Origin: Cohnella rhizosphaerae
GTDB lineage: Bacteria > Bacillota > Bacilli > Paenibacillales > Paenibacillaceae
Length of the DNA stretch: 64,000 nt
NCBI RefSeq assembly: GCF_029525575.1
Contig: NZ_JAPDIA010000007.1
Location: forward strand, 744,001 to 808,000
Direction: 5' to 3'
Below, piece by piece: positions 9,653 through 19,093 of this stretch (positions are counted from its first letter, which is position 1; the number at the start of each line of letters is the position of its first letter). A program made the position numbers and the translations under genes. The notes below the pieces were generated by a model. The model saw nothing but the letters and a program-made list of their open reading frames with translations. It had not been told where the DNA came from and did not search any database.

Positions 9653-10418
9653 ATGCGGGGACTGGCAGGCAAGACGGCCGTCGTCACCGGCGGCGCGCAG
9701 GGACTCGGCGAGGCGATCGTACGCAGGCTCTCCGAGGAAGGCTGCGACGTATGGCTGCTCGACCGGAGCGAGTCGGGCGCGGATACGGCGCAAGGCATCG
9801 CTGCCGAGACGGGGCATCCGGTTCGCTTCGAACGGATCGATCTCGCGGACGCCGGGCAGATCGCTGCGCTGGCGGAGCGATGGAAGCAGGACGGCGTGCA
9901 TCCGGCCGTGCTCGTGAACAACGCGGCGGCATTCGTGTTCAAGGGCGTCGAGGCGACGTCCGCCGACTGGGACCGGATTCTCGACGTCAATGTAAAGGGC
10001 ACTTCCGCGCTGACCGGGGCCGTCGTGCCGTTGATGAAAGCCGCAGGAGGCGGCTCGATCGTCAATCTGTCCTCCGTCAGCGGCTTCGTGGGACAGCGGC
10101 AGTTCGCCACGTACAACGCCACCAAGTTCGCGCTGCGCGGGCTGACCAAGTGCTGGGCGTACGACCTGGCGCCGGACGGCATTCGCGTGAACGCGGTATG
10201 CCCCGGATACATTCGCACCGAGGCCTTCGAGAAATCCTGCGAGCTGCTCGGGATCGATCCGGCGGAGGAGGACGCGCGCGTCTCCAAGCTGCACATGCTT
10301 GGCCGTCAAGGCCGGGCGGAGGAGGTGGCCGGCGCGGTCGCCTTTCTCGCGTCCGACGACGCGAGCTTCGTGACGGGCAGCGATCTGATGGTGGACGGGG
10401 GGCTTTACGGCAATTTGA
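9653..10418 (+). CDS. SDR family oxidoreductase (one frame error near the end)
   Basis: Classical short-chain dehydrogenase, 254 residues after correction. Motifs: TGGAQGLG (cofactor), NNAA, NLSSVSGF (catalytic Ser) and YNATK (Tyr/Lys). As written, the frame passes the normal end and runs through the terminator to 10618. Removing one G from G6 at 10397-10402 gives the family-typical end VDGGFTAI and a stop at 10416-10418. A GGGGGG stretch at 9640-9645 and GGGAG before ATG 9653 form the ribosome site. Last gene of the rhamnosidase operon. Relatives include sugar dehydrogenases such as L-fucose dehydrogenase, but specificity is not shown. Confidence 0.88.
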
Positions 10419-10510
10419 GCAATGGGCGGATAAATGGCGCTGTAAAAAGTTACTCTACAGCCTCGCGGGGGCCGCCCGAGACCGCCGCCAGCCGCCGATC
10501 AACCACGCAA

Positions 10511-10552
10511 AAAAAGCTGTCCCCGCGCTTGCGACGCGGCGGACAGCTTTTT
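10511..10552. terminator. Bidirectional rho-independent terminator
   Basis: Perfect 12-bp outer stem AAAAAGCTGTCC / GGACAGCTTTTT with an inner CCGCG/CGCGG stem. The A-run and T-run let it work on both strands, ending the SDR operon (+) and the beta-propeller gene (-). Confidence 0.9.
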
Positions 10553-10560
10553 ACATCGAC

Positions 10561-11502
10561 TCAGGCTTGCGGCACCCATTTCGTGATCCGTCCCTCAAGC
10601 ACCCATTCCACGACGTAGATGGCGCCATCGCCGTCCACGTGCACCGCGTGCGGCGACACGAACCCGCGCTCCGGCCATTCGGCCGGCGGGATTGCAGGCC
10701 ATCTGGCGTCCTGCCAGAGCGAACCCGCCTCGCCGAGCTGGGCGACGACGTTAAATTCGCGATCCGCAACGACGACGCGGCTGTTGAGATCGGGAATGCA
10801 ATAGTAATCGCCCGCCCCGACCAGGTCGCACGGCAGCATGTAATCGCCGCCGAACGCGCGCAGCAGCTCGCCGTCCGCCGCATACTGCACGAACCGCCGA
10901 TGCCTGCGGTCCGCGACGTAGACGGTCGTCTCTCCGGATTCGGAGCCTTCGACCCACAGGCCGTGAGGCTCGTGCAGCTTCCCGTCCTCCGCGTCCCCGC
11001 GTCCGCCCCAGCTCTGCAGCCAGCGTCCGTCTTTGCCGTAGCGATGAATCAGGTATTCCCCGTAGCCGTCAGCCACGTAGATATCGCCGTTCGGCGCGAC
11101 GCCGACGTCGGTCGGGCGATACTGGTCCGGCGTCGCATAAATCTCGGGTAAAGGCGGAACGTCCAGTACGAGCATCTCGCGGCCGTCCAGCGTATGCTTG
11201 GCGACGCGATGCCTGCGAATGTCCGTCACGTACAAATATTCCGCGCCGTCCGCCTCGCGGTCCAGGCACAGGCCATGGGCGCCGGCGGCGTATTCTTCGC
11301 CCCAGGAACCGACGTATTCGCCGTTCGGCTCGAAGATCGCGACCGCATGCCGGCTCATGTTAAACACATAGATTCGTCCAGCCGCATCCTCGGCCAGTCC
11401 GTGCGTATACCCGAGGGCGACGCCCTCGGGCAGCTTGGCCCATTCGGAAAGCGGCGCGTAATTCGCCGCCTCCCGGATGCCGTTCTTGCGCAAATCCGTC
11501 AT
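10561..11502 (-). CDS. NHL-repeat / six-bladed beta-propeller protein
   Basis: 313 residues with repeated blade motifs: THGLAEDAAGRIYVFN, GAHGLCLDREADGAEYLYVTD, PTDVGVAPNGDIYVAD, EPHGLWVE..TTVYVAD and SPHAVHVDGDGAIYVVE. No signal peptide or membrane segment is visible. The fold is shared with NHL proteins and SMP-30-like lactonases; no catalytic assignment can be made. It is read leftwards after the PhyH gene (gap about 145 bases) and probably shares its transcript. It ends at the bidirectional terminator facing the rhamnosidase operon. Confidence 0.8.
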   Translation of the reverse strand: MTDLRKNGIREAANYAPLSEWAKLPEGVALGYTHGLAEDAAGRIYVFNMSRHAVAIFEPNGEYVGSWGEEYAAGAHGLCLDREADGAEYLYVTDIRRHRVAKHTLDGREMLVLDVPPLPEIYATPDQYRPTDVGVAPNGDIYVADGYGEYLIHRYGKDGRWLQSWGGRGDAEDGKLHEPHGLWVEGSESGETTVYVADRRHRRFVQYAADGELLRAFGGDYMLPCDLVGAGDYYCIPDLNSRVVVADREFNVVAQLGEAGSLWQDARWPAIPPAEWPERGFVSPHAVHVDGDGAIYVVEWVLEGRITKWVPQA

Positions 11503-11646
11503 TTTCGGTCCGCCTTTCGTTTTTTGTCGCCGCTAGCGCCGGCGGTCTCATTGCCGCGGCCCGTCGTCTCCGGTCCGCTTCGCGTTTCTTCCCGTCGGCA
11601 GCCGCCGGGGCAGATCCCGGCGCATCCGTTCGGCCTGCACATGGGC

Positions 11647-12453
11647 TCAGCCCTCCCGGGCGAGCAGCGGGAAGCGCGGACCTGCGATCGGTTGGCCCTT
11701 TTCCAGCCCCGCCCCGTCGGTGATGACATGCGCGTCGCCGCTGTAGGTGACGCCGTCCGGCATGAAGATGATGGCCAGCACGCGCCGCGGGCGATCCGTC
11801 GAGTTGGCATGCGCGTAGTGGAAGGTCAGGCCGTCGTGGAACGTGCAGCTTCCCGCCTTGAGCGGTACGACGACCGGCTTCTGCGCGTCCGCCTGGCCGC
11901 CTTCCACGTAGTCGAAAATGTTTTGCGGGTCGGTCAGATCGATGCCCTTCAATTTACCCAATCGATTCGATTTCGGCACAAAAGCCATGCAGCCGTTGCG
12001 CTCGTCCACGTCGTCGAGCGTCAGCCAGATCGACATCATGCCTGGATTTTTCTCGTTGACCGGCCAGTAGGGCGTGTCCTGGTGCCAAGGCGTTTCCTTG
12101 GAGTCGCCCGGCATTTTCCAGAGACCGTGGTCGTGGAAAAGCCGCATGCCGGATACGCCGGCCAGCAGTCTCGCCGATTCCGCGAAGCGCGGATGCGCGG
12201 TGTAGCGGCCCATGCCGGCATGATCGCGCCAAACGTTAACCTTCTGGTTCAATACCCGGTAGTACAGACCGCCTTTCTTGTCGGTGTTGACGGCGCGGTC
12301 CCCGTCGTTTTGCATCGCTTCTTCCAAATATTCGCGCAGCTCGGCCAGTTCCTCCGGCGAGATCATGTTGTCCACCTGCACGAAACCGTTCTCCCGGTAG
12401 AAGTCGATATGCGCTTGCGTGATAGGCGTTTGTACTTGCGTCTGAGTCGTCAT
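11647..12453 (-). CDS. Phytanoyl-CoA dioxygenase (PhyH) family protein
   Basis: Fe(II)/2-oxoglutarate oxygenase of 268 residues. Iron ligands are the HxD of WHQDTPYWP and the distal His in FHYAHANST; the Arg of DRPRRVLA would bind 2-oxoglutarate. Family members hydroxylate diverse small molecules. I start at ATG 12453, with AAGGAGG about ten bases upstream; the frame is open further upstream (to 12780) but overlaps the divergent AraC gene. The divergent layout with an AraC regulator suggests control by it. Confidence 0.85.
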   Translation of the reverse strand: MTTQTQVQTPITQAHIDFYRENGFVQVDNMISPEELAELREYLEEAMQNDGDRAVNTDKKGGLYYRVLNQKVNVWRDHAGMGRYTAHPRFAESARLLAGVSGMRLFHDHGLWKMPGDSKETPWHQDTPYWPVNEKNPGMMSIWLTLDDVDERNGCMAFVPKSNRLGKLKGIDLTDPQNIFDYVEGGQADAQKPVVVPLKAGSCTFHDGLTFHYAHANSTDRPRRVLAIIFMPDGVTYSGDAHVITDGAGLEKGQPIAGPRFPLLAREG

Positions 12454-12570
12454 CGCGATGAAGCCTCCTTGTGATTTGCTGTAGTTCAAGCATAATGGGT
12501 AAAGGAGTCGCGGTGGATGGATAGCAGTTCGCCGTATTTGTAAAAAGGTCGAAAAATAAGGAGCGCTTAC

Positions 12571-13479
12571 ATGCCCGTCTCGCAGAAAATCGATTACCGT
12601 CTGCTGTCGCCTTATGTCCGCTACGTGCACGAGATCGAGATCGCGCCCGGCGCCCGCAACGACGACCGGCATATTTACGACTACGAGTTCATCTTCGTCG
12701 TCAGCGGCGAAGGCAGATTGTGGCTTGGCGACCGCGTGCATGCGATGAAGGGGGGAGATCTGTTCTATATCCGGCCGCATCTAAGCAATGCGATGGAGAT
12801 CGTCGGAGCGCAGCCGATGGACTGCTTTGCCGTTCATTTCGATTATATGTACCTGGGAGAAGGACACGAGTTTTCCCCGTATGCGGTATATATGGGGCAG
12901 GGCGAGGAAGAGAAGGCGGGACGCCTGCACGAAAGGCCGGCCGTCGAGCCTTCGGAGCTTGACATTCCCGAAGCGATCGCGGTCGGAGACGTGAAGGGCT
13001 TTTACGAGACGTTCAAGGAATTGAACGACTGCTTCAACCGCGCCGGCGTCGGCGCGCGGCTTCGGCTGAAGTCCGCCATGCTGCGGCTGCTCGGACTGGT
13101 GTACGAGGAGTTGATGACGCGCGAAGGCGTGCGGATCGGACATCCGCACGCGGATACGGTGCTTGAAGCGATCCAGTACATGGAGGCGCACTATGCGGAG
13201 CGGATCGACGCGCAGCTGCTCGCGGGCAGAGCCGGCTTCACGCCCAAGTACTTCGGCACGCTGTTCAAGCAGGCGACGGGCACGACGGTCTCGGCCTACC
13301 TGCTCCGCTTGCGCATGGAGCGGGCCAAGCAGCTCCTCGCCCAGCGCAAGCTCTCGATCGAAGAGGTGGGCGTCCGCGTCGGCATCGGAGATCTTTATTA
13401 CTTCAGCAAGCTGTTTAAAAAGACGGAAGGCATGTCCCCGAGCCGGTACGCCTCGTCGATCTCCTGGCCTGCGCAATAA
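12571..13479 (+). CDS. AraC family transcriptional regulator
   Basis: 302 residues: N-terminal cupin sensor (YDYEFIFVVSGEGRLWLGD... GGDLFYIRPH) and C-terminal double HTH (AQLLAGRAGFTPKYFGTLFKQATG, then IEEVGVRVGIGDLYYFSKLFKKTEGMSPSRY). It is divergent from the PhyH gene with a 117-base gap, the usual place for an AraC-controlled promoter. The ligand is probably a sugar or related compound, by family and context only. ATAAGGAG lies just before ATG 12571. Confidence 0.92.
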   Translation: MPVSQKIDYRLLSPYVRYVHEIEIAPGARNDDRHIYDYEFIFVVSGEGRLWLGDRVHAMKGGDLFYIRPHLSNAMEIVGAQPMDCFAVHFDYMYLGEGHEFSPYAVYMGQGEEEKAGRLHERPAVEPSELDIPEAIAVGDVKGFYETFKELNDCFNRAGVGARLRLKSAMLRLLGLVYEELMTREGVRIGHPHADTVLEAIQYMEAHYAERIDAQLLAGRAGFTPKYFGTLFKQATGTTVSAYLLRLRMERAKQLLAQRKLSIEEVGVRVGIGDLYYFSKLFKKTEGMSPSRYASSISWPAQ

Positions 13480-13505
13480 TCTGTCGTACGCGCCGTTCAA
13501 ACCGC

Positions 13506-14090
13506 TCAGGCCGCGAGTTTCTTGGCCAGCGCGGCAGGCTGCTTCTGCGACCAGTTCTGGAGCGCCGTCGTCAGCAGCGGATCGTCGTTCGTCCAGCCGC
13601 CGCCCGTTTGGGCGAACTTGCCCTCGCCCGCTTTTCCGGCGATGCGATAGACGTCCGGCGCCTGGCCCTGATCGGCGCGCAGCATGAGCAGGTAGCTCTC
13701 TCCCGAGCATAACAGGGAGCTGCCCGAGCCGACCGACTGAACGATGCGGATGTAGCGGGCGGTGCCGCCCTTCAGCCAGTCGCGCACCTCGAGCGTCGTC
13801 ACGGCGGAGTTGCCGTCCAGGGCATGGGCTTCCGCGATGACGGTCCCGGTCGCGATCGCATCGGCCGAATTCATCAGGCTCAGCAGGCGGGCGGCGTCGC
13901 CTTGAACGGCGGGGCCGTCCGTGCCGTTTTCCTGCCCGTTCGCGGGAAGATCGAGATGGACGGGCGGGAGCGGCACGATTTGTTCGGCGGGAGACAGGGC
14001 GAATGAAGGCGTCAAAGGACCGTTTAGGAGCAAAGCGCCGGCGAGCAGGACGGCTGCGAGCAGGACGGTTCCGAAGAGTTTGATCGACAT
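13506..14090 (-). CDS. Exported or membrane-anchored protein of unknown function
   Basis: About 194 residues. The N-terminus MSIKLFGTVLLAAVLLAGALLLNG is a signal peptide or anchor, followed by a Pro-rich linker. The rest (ADAIATGTVIAEAHALDGN, VRDWLKGG, YIRIVQSVGSGSSLLCSGESYLLML) resembles small extracellular beta-barrel-like domains, but I do not recognise a family. Start is uncertain: ATG 14090 has only GGTGGTG upstream, and an in-frame GTG at 14102 is an alternative. It faces the AraC gene end to end across 26 bases. Confidence 0.6.
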   Translation of the reverse strand: MSIKLFGTVLLAAVLLAGALLLNGPLTPSFALSPAEQIVPLPPVHLDLPANGQENGTDGPAVQGDAARLLSLMNSADAIATGTVIAEAHALDGNSAVTTLEVRDWLKGGTARYIRIVQSVGSGSSLLCSGESYLLMLRADQGQAPDVYRIAGKAGEGKFAQTGGGWTNDDPLLTTALQNWSQKQPAALAKKLAA

Positions 14091-14293
14091 AGGAGGCACC
14101 ACCGTTTCCGAGTTGGTCTTTGATCTCTTGACGGAGGGTGCGGGACAAATGTTCCACTTTGACGCAAATTAACGATCGTTCAATATCTGGAAAACGCGGT
14201 TAACCTGTCGCTGCGCAAGCGCATTCTAAAATAAGGCGGAACTGGATTTTCGTAGCGGTATCATATTTGCACGAAACTTGTCGAACATATCCA

Positions 14294-14320
14294 TTGAACC
14301 TGCGCGTCGGGTGTTATAAT
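14294..14320 (+). promoter_or_regulatory. Candidate sigma-A promoter for the GGDEF gene
   Basis: TTGAAC (14294-14299) and a perfect TATAAT (14315-14320) are separated by 15 bp, two below the optimum. The ATG at 14348 follows after GGAGGT. The perfect -10 in a GC-rich setting supports it; the short spacer weakens it. Confidence 0.4.
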
Positions 14321-14347
14321 AAAAGCCTGAACGGAGGTGCCTTCTCC

Positions 14348-15899
14348 ATGGCGGCCTGGTTGTTTTTATTCGGCGGATTGCTCTCGCTCTCGGGAGTCGT
14401 TTATGCCTATCGCGTGCGGAAGATGCCCGGGGCGCTTCCGCTTTTCGCGTTGTTTGCGCTGACCGGGATCATCATGTTCGCATCCGGCAGGGAAGAACTG
14501 CTGCCCGGCCTTGCGGACAAGCTGCTATGGCGCAACGTCCAGCAGATCGGCTATCTATACGCCCCGCTTTCGGTCCTGTGGCTCGCCTTGACGTACACGC
14601 GCGAGGGCTCCAAGCTGACTCGCCAGACCGTCGTCCTTATGCTTGCCATTCCGACCGCAGGATTGATACTTATTTATACCGACTCGTTCCATCATCTCAT
14701 GCGCGTGCAGGTTTACTTGAATGAAGCGGGGATCCTCGTCATTCAGCGGACGATGCTGAACCAGGCGATTTACGGCTTCTCGCTGCTTGTCTCACTCGTC
14801 GGACTGTACGTCCTCGTCCGCAGCGTGTTTTACACGCGCGGCGTACAGCGACGGCAGCTGCTGTATCTGATCGTAGGCATGTATCTGCCGTCGGTGCTTG
14901 CGTTTTTGCGCGGCACGGGCCTGCTCGATTATCAGGGCTATACGGCTTCGATCGGCATCACTTATTTGCCCGGACTGATGATCGTCGGCTGGGGCGTGCT
15001 TCGCTATCACCTGTTCGATTCGGTTCCCTTCCCGCGCAATCGCCTGTTCGACATGATGAGCGAAGGGATCGTCGTGCTCGATGCGGACGGACGGCTTCAG
15101 GATCTGAACGGCGCAGCGCGGCGCATGCTTCGAATGCATGACGATATGTGGCAGAGAAGGCATGTCTCCGATACGCCGCTGCCTTCGGAGCGTTGGCTCT
15201 CGGCGCACCGGGATCGCGTCGAGATCGTATCGTTCGACTTCGCGCTGGGCGAGGGGGAGGACGAGCGGCAGTTCACCGCCAAGATCACGCCGATCCTTCA
15301 TCGGAACCGCGTGCTGCTCGGCTCGTTGTCCGTGCTGACGGATCGGACGGAGGAGCGCCGGCGGGAGCTTGCGCTGCGGCAAGCGGCCGTGACCGACGGC
15401 TTGACGGGCATTTACAACCGGAACGGCTTCATCGACGAGCTGACGCGCGTGCTGGAGCAAGCCCGGGAGCAAGGGGGAGGCGCTCTCGTTGCTCGTGCTC
15501 GACATTGACAGCTTCAAGAGCGTGAACGACCGGTTCGGCCATCTGGCGGGGGATCGGACGATTCGCGCGTTCGTCGATTCGGTGCGCGAGACGGCAGGAG
15601 GGCTTGGGCCGTTCGGCCGCATCGGCGGCGAGGAGTTCGCTTTGGCGCTGCCGGGACTGAACGCGTGCGAAGCGTTCGAATGCGCGGAGCGCATTCGGCT
15701 GGGGATCGGGAGGATCGAGATCGCGGACGGGCTCGGCGGCACGTTCGGCATCACCGCGAGCATCGGAACCGCGACCCTCGGGCCCGACGATCGATCGTTC
15801 GAGTCGCTCTACTCACGGGCGGACGCCGGCTTGTACGAGGCGAAGCGTCTCGGACGCAATGCGACGCGCGAGGGCGGCCGGACGACGGTCCATACCTAA
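14348..15899 (+). CDS. Membrane diguanylate cyclase: 7TM sensor, PAS, GGDEF (one frame error)
   Basis: Makes cyclic-di-GMP. About 516 residues after correction: seven or eight N-terminal membrane helices of the HisKA_7TM type (to about residue 220), a PAS-like segment (LFDMMSEGIVVLDADGRLQDLNG), then GGDEF from DGLTGIYNRNGF, with active-site motif RIGGEEF. The frame breaks at G5 (15473-15477); removing one G joins EQARE to SLLVLDIDSFKSVNDRFGHL. GGAGGT stands nine bases before ATG 14348. A stand-alone gene with no linked partner. Confidence 0.88.
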
Positions 15900-15974
15900 A
15901 TGGGCTCGCTAATTGTCGACAGCGTCCGAGCGCGTTACGCATTGCCCGCTTTTCGCCCATGTTATGCTTTCACC

Positions 15975-16125
15975 GCTAAGCCTGCAAATTTACATCTATT
16001 TCCGCCCGATGCCGGCCTTTTTAACATAAAACCTGCAAATGCGCATTTATTTTCTTTTTTTCGGCCCCATTTTCGGCTTGTGCTTTGAATTTACCTGCAT
16101 ATTTGCAGGTTTTTATCCTGCTTCC
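15975..16125. repeat. A+T-rich imperfect repeats with CCTGCAAAT motif
   Basis: CCTGCAAAT occurs at 15981 and 16032, each followed by CATxTATTT, and the hairpin ACCTGCA-TATT-TGCAGGT plus a T-run lies at 16093-16114. The hairpin could end the GGDEF transcript. GCAGGTTTT reappears immediately right of the insertion sequence (17816-17824), so the element may have inserted among such repeats. Confidence 0.45.
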
Positions 16126-16148
16126 CCCGGTCGATAGAAAATACATGT

Positions 16149-17815
16149 ATATAAAGTCAATTTCATAATTCAAACCCCTTGCTACGACTGACTTTTTTGG
16201 CGCACCAAAAGAGGAGTACCTCCCCACATTCTCGAAATTAAGGTTAGCCACCCAAAACGAGAAAGAAAGGAAGTACTCCTACGATACCAATTCGACAGGA
16301 AGAGCTCTTTTCCTTTGAGACCCTTCTAAAAATGTCCCCGGCGTCAAAAGACGACCTCATTTTGGAAGAAGTTCCTATTGCGAAAATCTTGTACGCCATC
16401 AGTAGCTTCAAACGACGTGGTCGGCCCGAAAGCTTGAACACCAGAGCGATGATCTTTTCGCTTATCCTTTGCAAAATCGAGCATATTCGCTTCATCAAGG
16501 ACCTGGTCAACCGTCTGAAAAGCAGTGCAGAATTCAGATTGCGCTGTCACTTTACAGGCTCTGATCGGGTACCGAGCCAAGCCGCCTATTCCAGGCTTTT
16601 CACCAAACTTCAGCAGTCCGGTATCCTGCATGAGGTCATCGATATTACGGTGGATGCAGCGATTACAGAAGGCTTCCTGAAAGGTGAAAGCATGGCGGTG
16701 GACTCTTCGCATGTGGAAGCCTTTGACCGAAACCCCAAAATTGACGCGTCTAAACCGGCCCCGTCCATTCTCCCCAAGGAGGTAGAAGACAGCGAAGAGC
16801 CTGCTTTTCTGGACGCCGTCAGCCATGTCCCGCAGCCAGCCCCCAAGCCCGAGAAACCCAAGCGTGTCAAACGCGGGCGCGTCCCCAAAGCCGAGGAGGC
16901 CGCGTGGCGTGCGCAAGTCGAGGCCTATGAAGCTTCGTTAACACACTTCGAAAAGGAAGTTGCGGGGATGTTGTCTTGCAGCTACGAGGAACTCATCGCG
17001 GACATGCCGACCTATCCAAGTGTAGGAGCAAAAGGCGATCCCCGCGGAAACGGACGCGTAAAATATTGGTACGGCTACAAGCTCAATTTGTTAGTGGATT
17101 GCCAGAGTCAGTATATTGTGACTGGCGTAAACTGCTCGGCTCATGTAAACGACCAACGTCCGGCGATCGTGCTGCTTAAACGATTAAAAGAGCGGTTCCC
17201 AACACTCCAGCCTAAGTACGTGTTAGGCGACAAAGGTTACGATAGCGAGCCCGTTTACCAGCAAGTTAGAGATGTAGGTGCATGTTCGCTTATTCCGCTT
17301 GTTCATCGCACCAAACTGCCGGATGGTGTAGATAAGCACTTGCGCCCAACGTGCAAACAAGGTCATTCGTACCGCTACGATAGCTATGATGCGACTCGGG
17401 ATACTGTTAAATTTGTAGCACCCAAAGAATGCGCAGCCTGTCCGTTTCAAGCCGACGGCTGCCAAAAGGTGATAAAAAAACAAGTAAAAGAGGATGTTCG
17501 TAGATATACTGCACCTGGGCGAGGCAGTGAAAAGTTCCATCAATTATTTAAACAGCGGACCGCGGTTGAGCGTGTCTTTGCCTATTTAAAACTTTATCTG
17601 GAATTAGGCACGACGCGAAAGCTTAAAAGACGTGCATTCGTAGATATGGACTTAAGTTGTCTCACATACAATGTATGCAAACTTGCAATAGATAAATTAA
17701 ACAAGCGCATCCGCGAAGCAAAACCAGCCGCTTAACCTCAAAAAAAAAGGACTTCCCCAACATTGGCCTCATGCTTGGCTCCATCACCAAATGAATTATG
17801 AAATTGACTTTATAT
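16149..17815. mobile_element. Insertion sequence with 24-bp perfect terminal inverted repeats (DDE, IS1182-like)
   Basis: Left end 16149-16172 and right end 17792-17815 are perfect inverted copies of 24 bp beginning ATATAAAGTCAATTTCATAA. Length is about 1667 bp. It could extend three bases outward on each side with one mismatch. No clear target duplication is visible. One transposase gene fills it. The sequence is clearly A+T-richer than its surroundings, which suggests recent arrival. The family label rests on protein style, not on a database match. Confidence 0.9.
16332..17735 (+). CDS. DDE transposase (IS1182-like)
   Basis: 467 residues, intact. An N-terminal DUF772-like helical region (FKRRGRPESLNTRAMIFSLILC) is followed by the catalytic core: first Asp in MAVDSSHVEAF, second in VLGDKGYDS, Glu in QRTAVERVFAYLK. 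A Cys-rich insertion CAACPFQADGC precedes the Glu. ATG 16332 has no ribosome site, while the frame stays open upstream through PIRQEELFSFETLLK, and AAAGGAAG lies ten bases before an in-frame ATA at 16284. A non-standard upstream start is possible. Confidence 0.88.
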   Translation: MSPASKDDLILEEVPIAKILYAISSFKRRGRPESLNTRAMIFSLILCKIEHIRFIKDLVNRLKSSAEFRLRCHFTGSDRVPSQAAYSRLFTKLQQSGILHEVIDITVDAAITEGFLKGESMAVDSSHVEAFDRNPKIDASKPAPSILPKEVEDSEEPAFLDAVSHVPQPAPKPEKPKRVKRGRVPKAEEAAWRAQVEAYEASLTHFEKEVAGMLSCSYEELIADMPTYPSVGAKGDPRGNGRVKYWYGYKLNLLVDCQSQYIVTGVNCSAHVNDQRPAIVLLKRLKERFPTLQPKYVLGDKGYDSEPVYQQVRDVGACSLIPLVHRTKLPDGVDKHLRPTCKQGHSYRYDSYDATRDTVKFVAPKECAACPFQADGCQKVIKKQVKEDVRRYTAPGRGSEKFHQLFKQRTAVERVFAYLKLYLELGTTRKLKRRAFVDMDLSCLTYNVCKLAIDKLNKRIREAKPAA

Positions 17816-17900
17816 GCAGGTTTTCGGCTCGCGAACCTGTTGCAGACCGCCGCCAAAGGGTACTCGAAAGCTCGAAACGGCGCCCCTTTTTCGCTGCGCG

Positions 17901-18968
17901 CTATGCCATATACTCGAAAAACAGCGGCGTCCGCACGAAGCGTTCGACCTCGCGGGCGTCCGCGGATACGGCGCAAGCGAGGAGCAGCTTCATCAGCGCC
18001 GCCTCGGACGAGATGTCGCCGAGCGCGATCCCGCCCGCTGCGGTCAGATGCGACGATGAGGCGTACATATCCCCTTCGGGGCTGCGCATCGGCACGAGGT
18101 AGACGTCCACCCCGCGCTCGCGGCAATAGGAGATGAACGAGACGAGGGATCGGCGCTCCGCGCCGTCCCGCGCGTTGGCCGTGCCCGAATGGTAGGTATC
18201 GTGCAGCACGGCGCGCGGACGTCGGGCGTCGAAGTCGTACGCGCCGTAATCCAGGCCGGGATACGGCTTGATGTAGAGCACGGCCGGCCAGGCTTCGTCT
18301 CGCGCCTGCGGCGTTGGCGGGGTAGGCGGTACAGGGCGCGCGAGCGTCGACGGCGCCGGATTGATCGGATGCGGGTTCGCATCGAAGCGGCCCTCCCGCA
18401 TTCGGCCGAACGGCGCCCCGTACGGCGCGTCGAATTGATCGGTGAACGGCAGCGCCTGCGTGATGCGCGTGCCCAGGTAGACGACCGAATCGCCGCGGTC
18501 GTCGCCGAACAGCGCGAATACGCCGGGCAGTCCGGCGTCCGCGATGAAGTCGACCGATGCGCCGAAGTTGGCGAGTCCGTTGCTTCTGGCGTCGTCGAGC
18601 GGATAGTTGGCGGCCGTCAGCACGACCGGGAACGGCGCGTCGCAGCACAGATAGGCCAGCATGGCCGACGAAAATGAAAGCGTATCGGAGCCGTGCGTGA
18701 CGATGACGCCCGCATATCCGCCTCCGTACGCGGCGTGAACCGCAGCGGCGAGCGCAACCCAGTCGGCCGGCACGAGGTTTTCGCTGAGCAGGTTGCAGGG
18801 CTGCGCAGTGTCAAAATCGATCTCGCGCGTTCCGGCGAGTTGGGCATACTGCTCCATAAGGAAGTAGGAGCCCGACGCGTCGACGTCGATGCCGTTCGCG
18901 CCGCGCCGGCTGCCGATCGTGCCGCCGGTGAAGAGGACGAGTATTTTATCGGACGAATTAGCTGGCAA
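17901..18968 (-). CDS. Asparaginase (L-asparaginase family)
   Basis: Hydrolyses asparagine to aspartate and ammonia. Both active-site signatures are present: VLFTGGTIGS with its nucleophile Thr, and VIVTHGSDTLSFSSAML with the Thr-Asp pair. About 355 residues if it starts at TTG 18968 (CAA on the + strand), which has AAAGGAAG eight bases upstream. The frame is open much further up, to 19196, but that part is only translation of short repeats. No signal peptide, so cytoplasmic. A Pro-rich loop (VPPTPPTPQ) is unusual. The insertion sequence ends 86 bases after its stop. Confidence 0.87.
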   Translation of the reverse strand: MPANSSDKILVLFTGGTIGSRRGANGIDVDASGSYFLMEQYAQLAGTREIDFDTAQPCNLLSENLVPADWVALAAAVHAAYGGGYAGVIVTHGSDTLSFSSAMLAYLCCDAPFPVVLTAANYPLDDARSNGLANFGASVDFIADAGLPGVFALFGDDRGDSVVYLGTRITQALPFTDQFDAPYGAPFGRMREGRFDANPHPINPAPSTLARPVPPTPPTPQARDEAWPAVLYIKPYPGLDYGAYDFDARRPRAVLHDTYHSGTANARDGAERRSLVSFISYCRERGVDVYLVPMRSPEGDMYASSSHLTAAGGIALGDISSEAALMKLLLACAVSADAREVERFVRTPLFFEYMA

Positions 18969-19093
18969 GGGGGAAACTTCCTTTCCGTTTATCTTATCGC
19001 GCAGGCCGGGTCGCGCAAGTCTGGCCGCGCAAGTCAGGCCGCGAAGGCCGGTTTGCGCAGCGCAGATCAAGGCACCGGTCATGCCGCAGGTCG

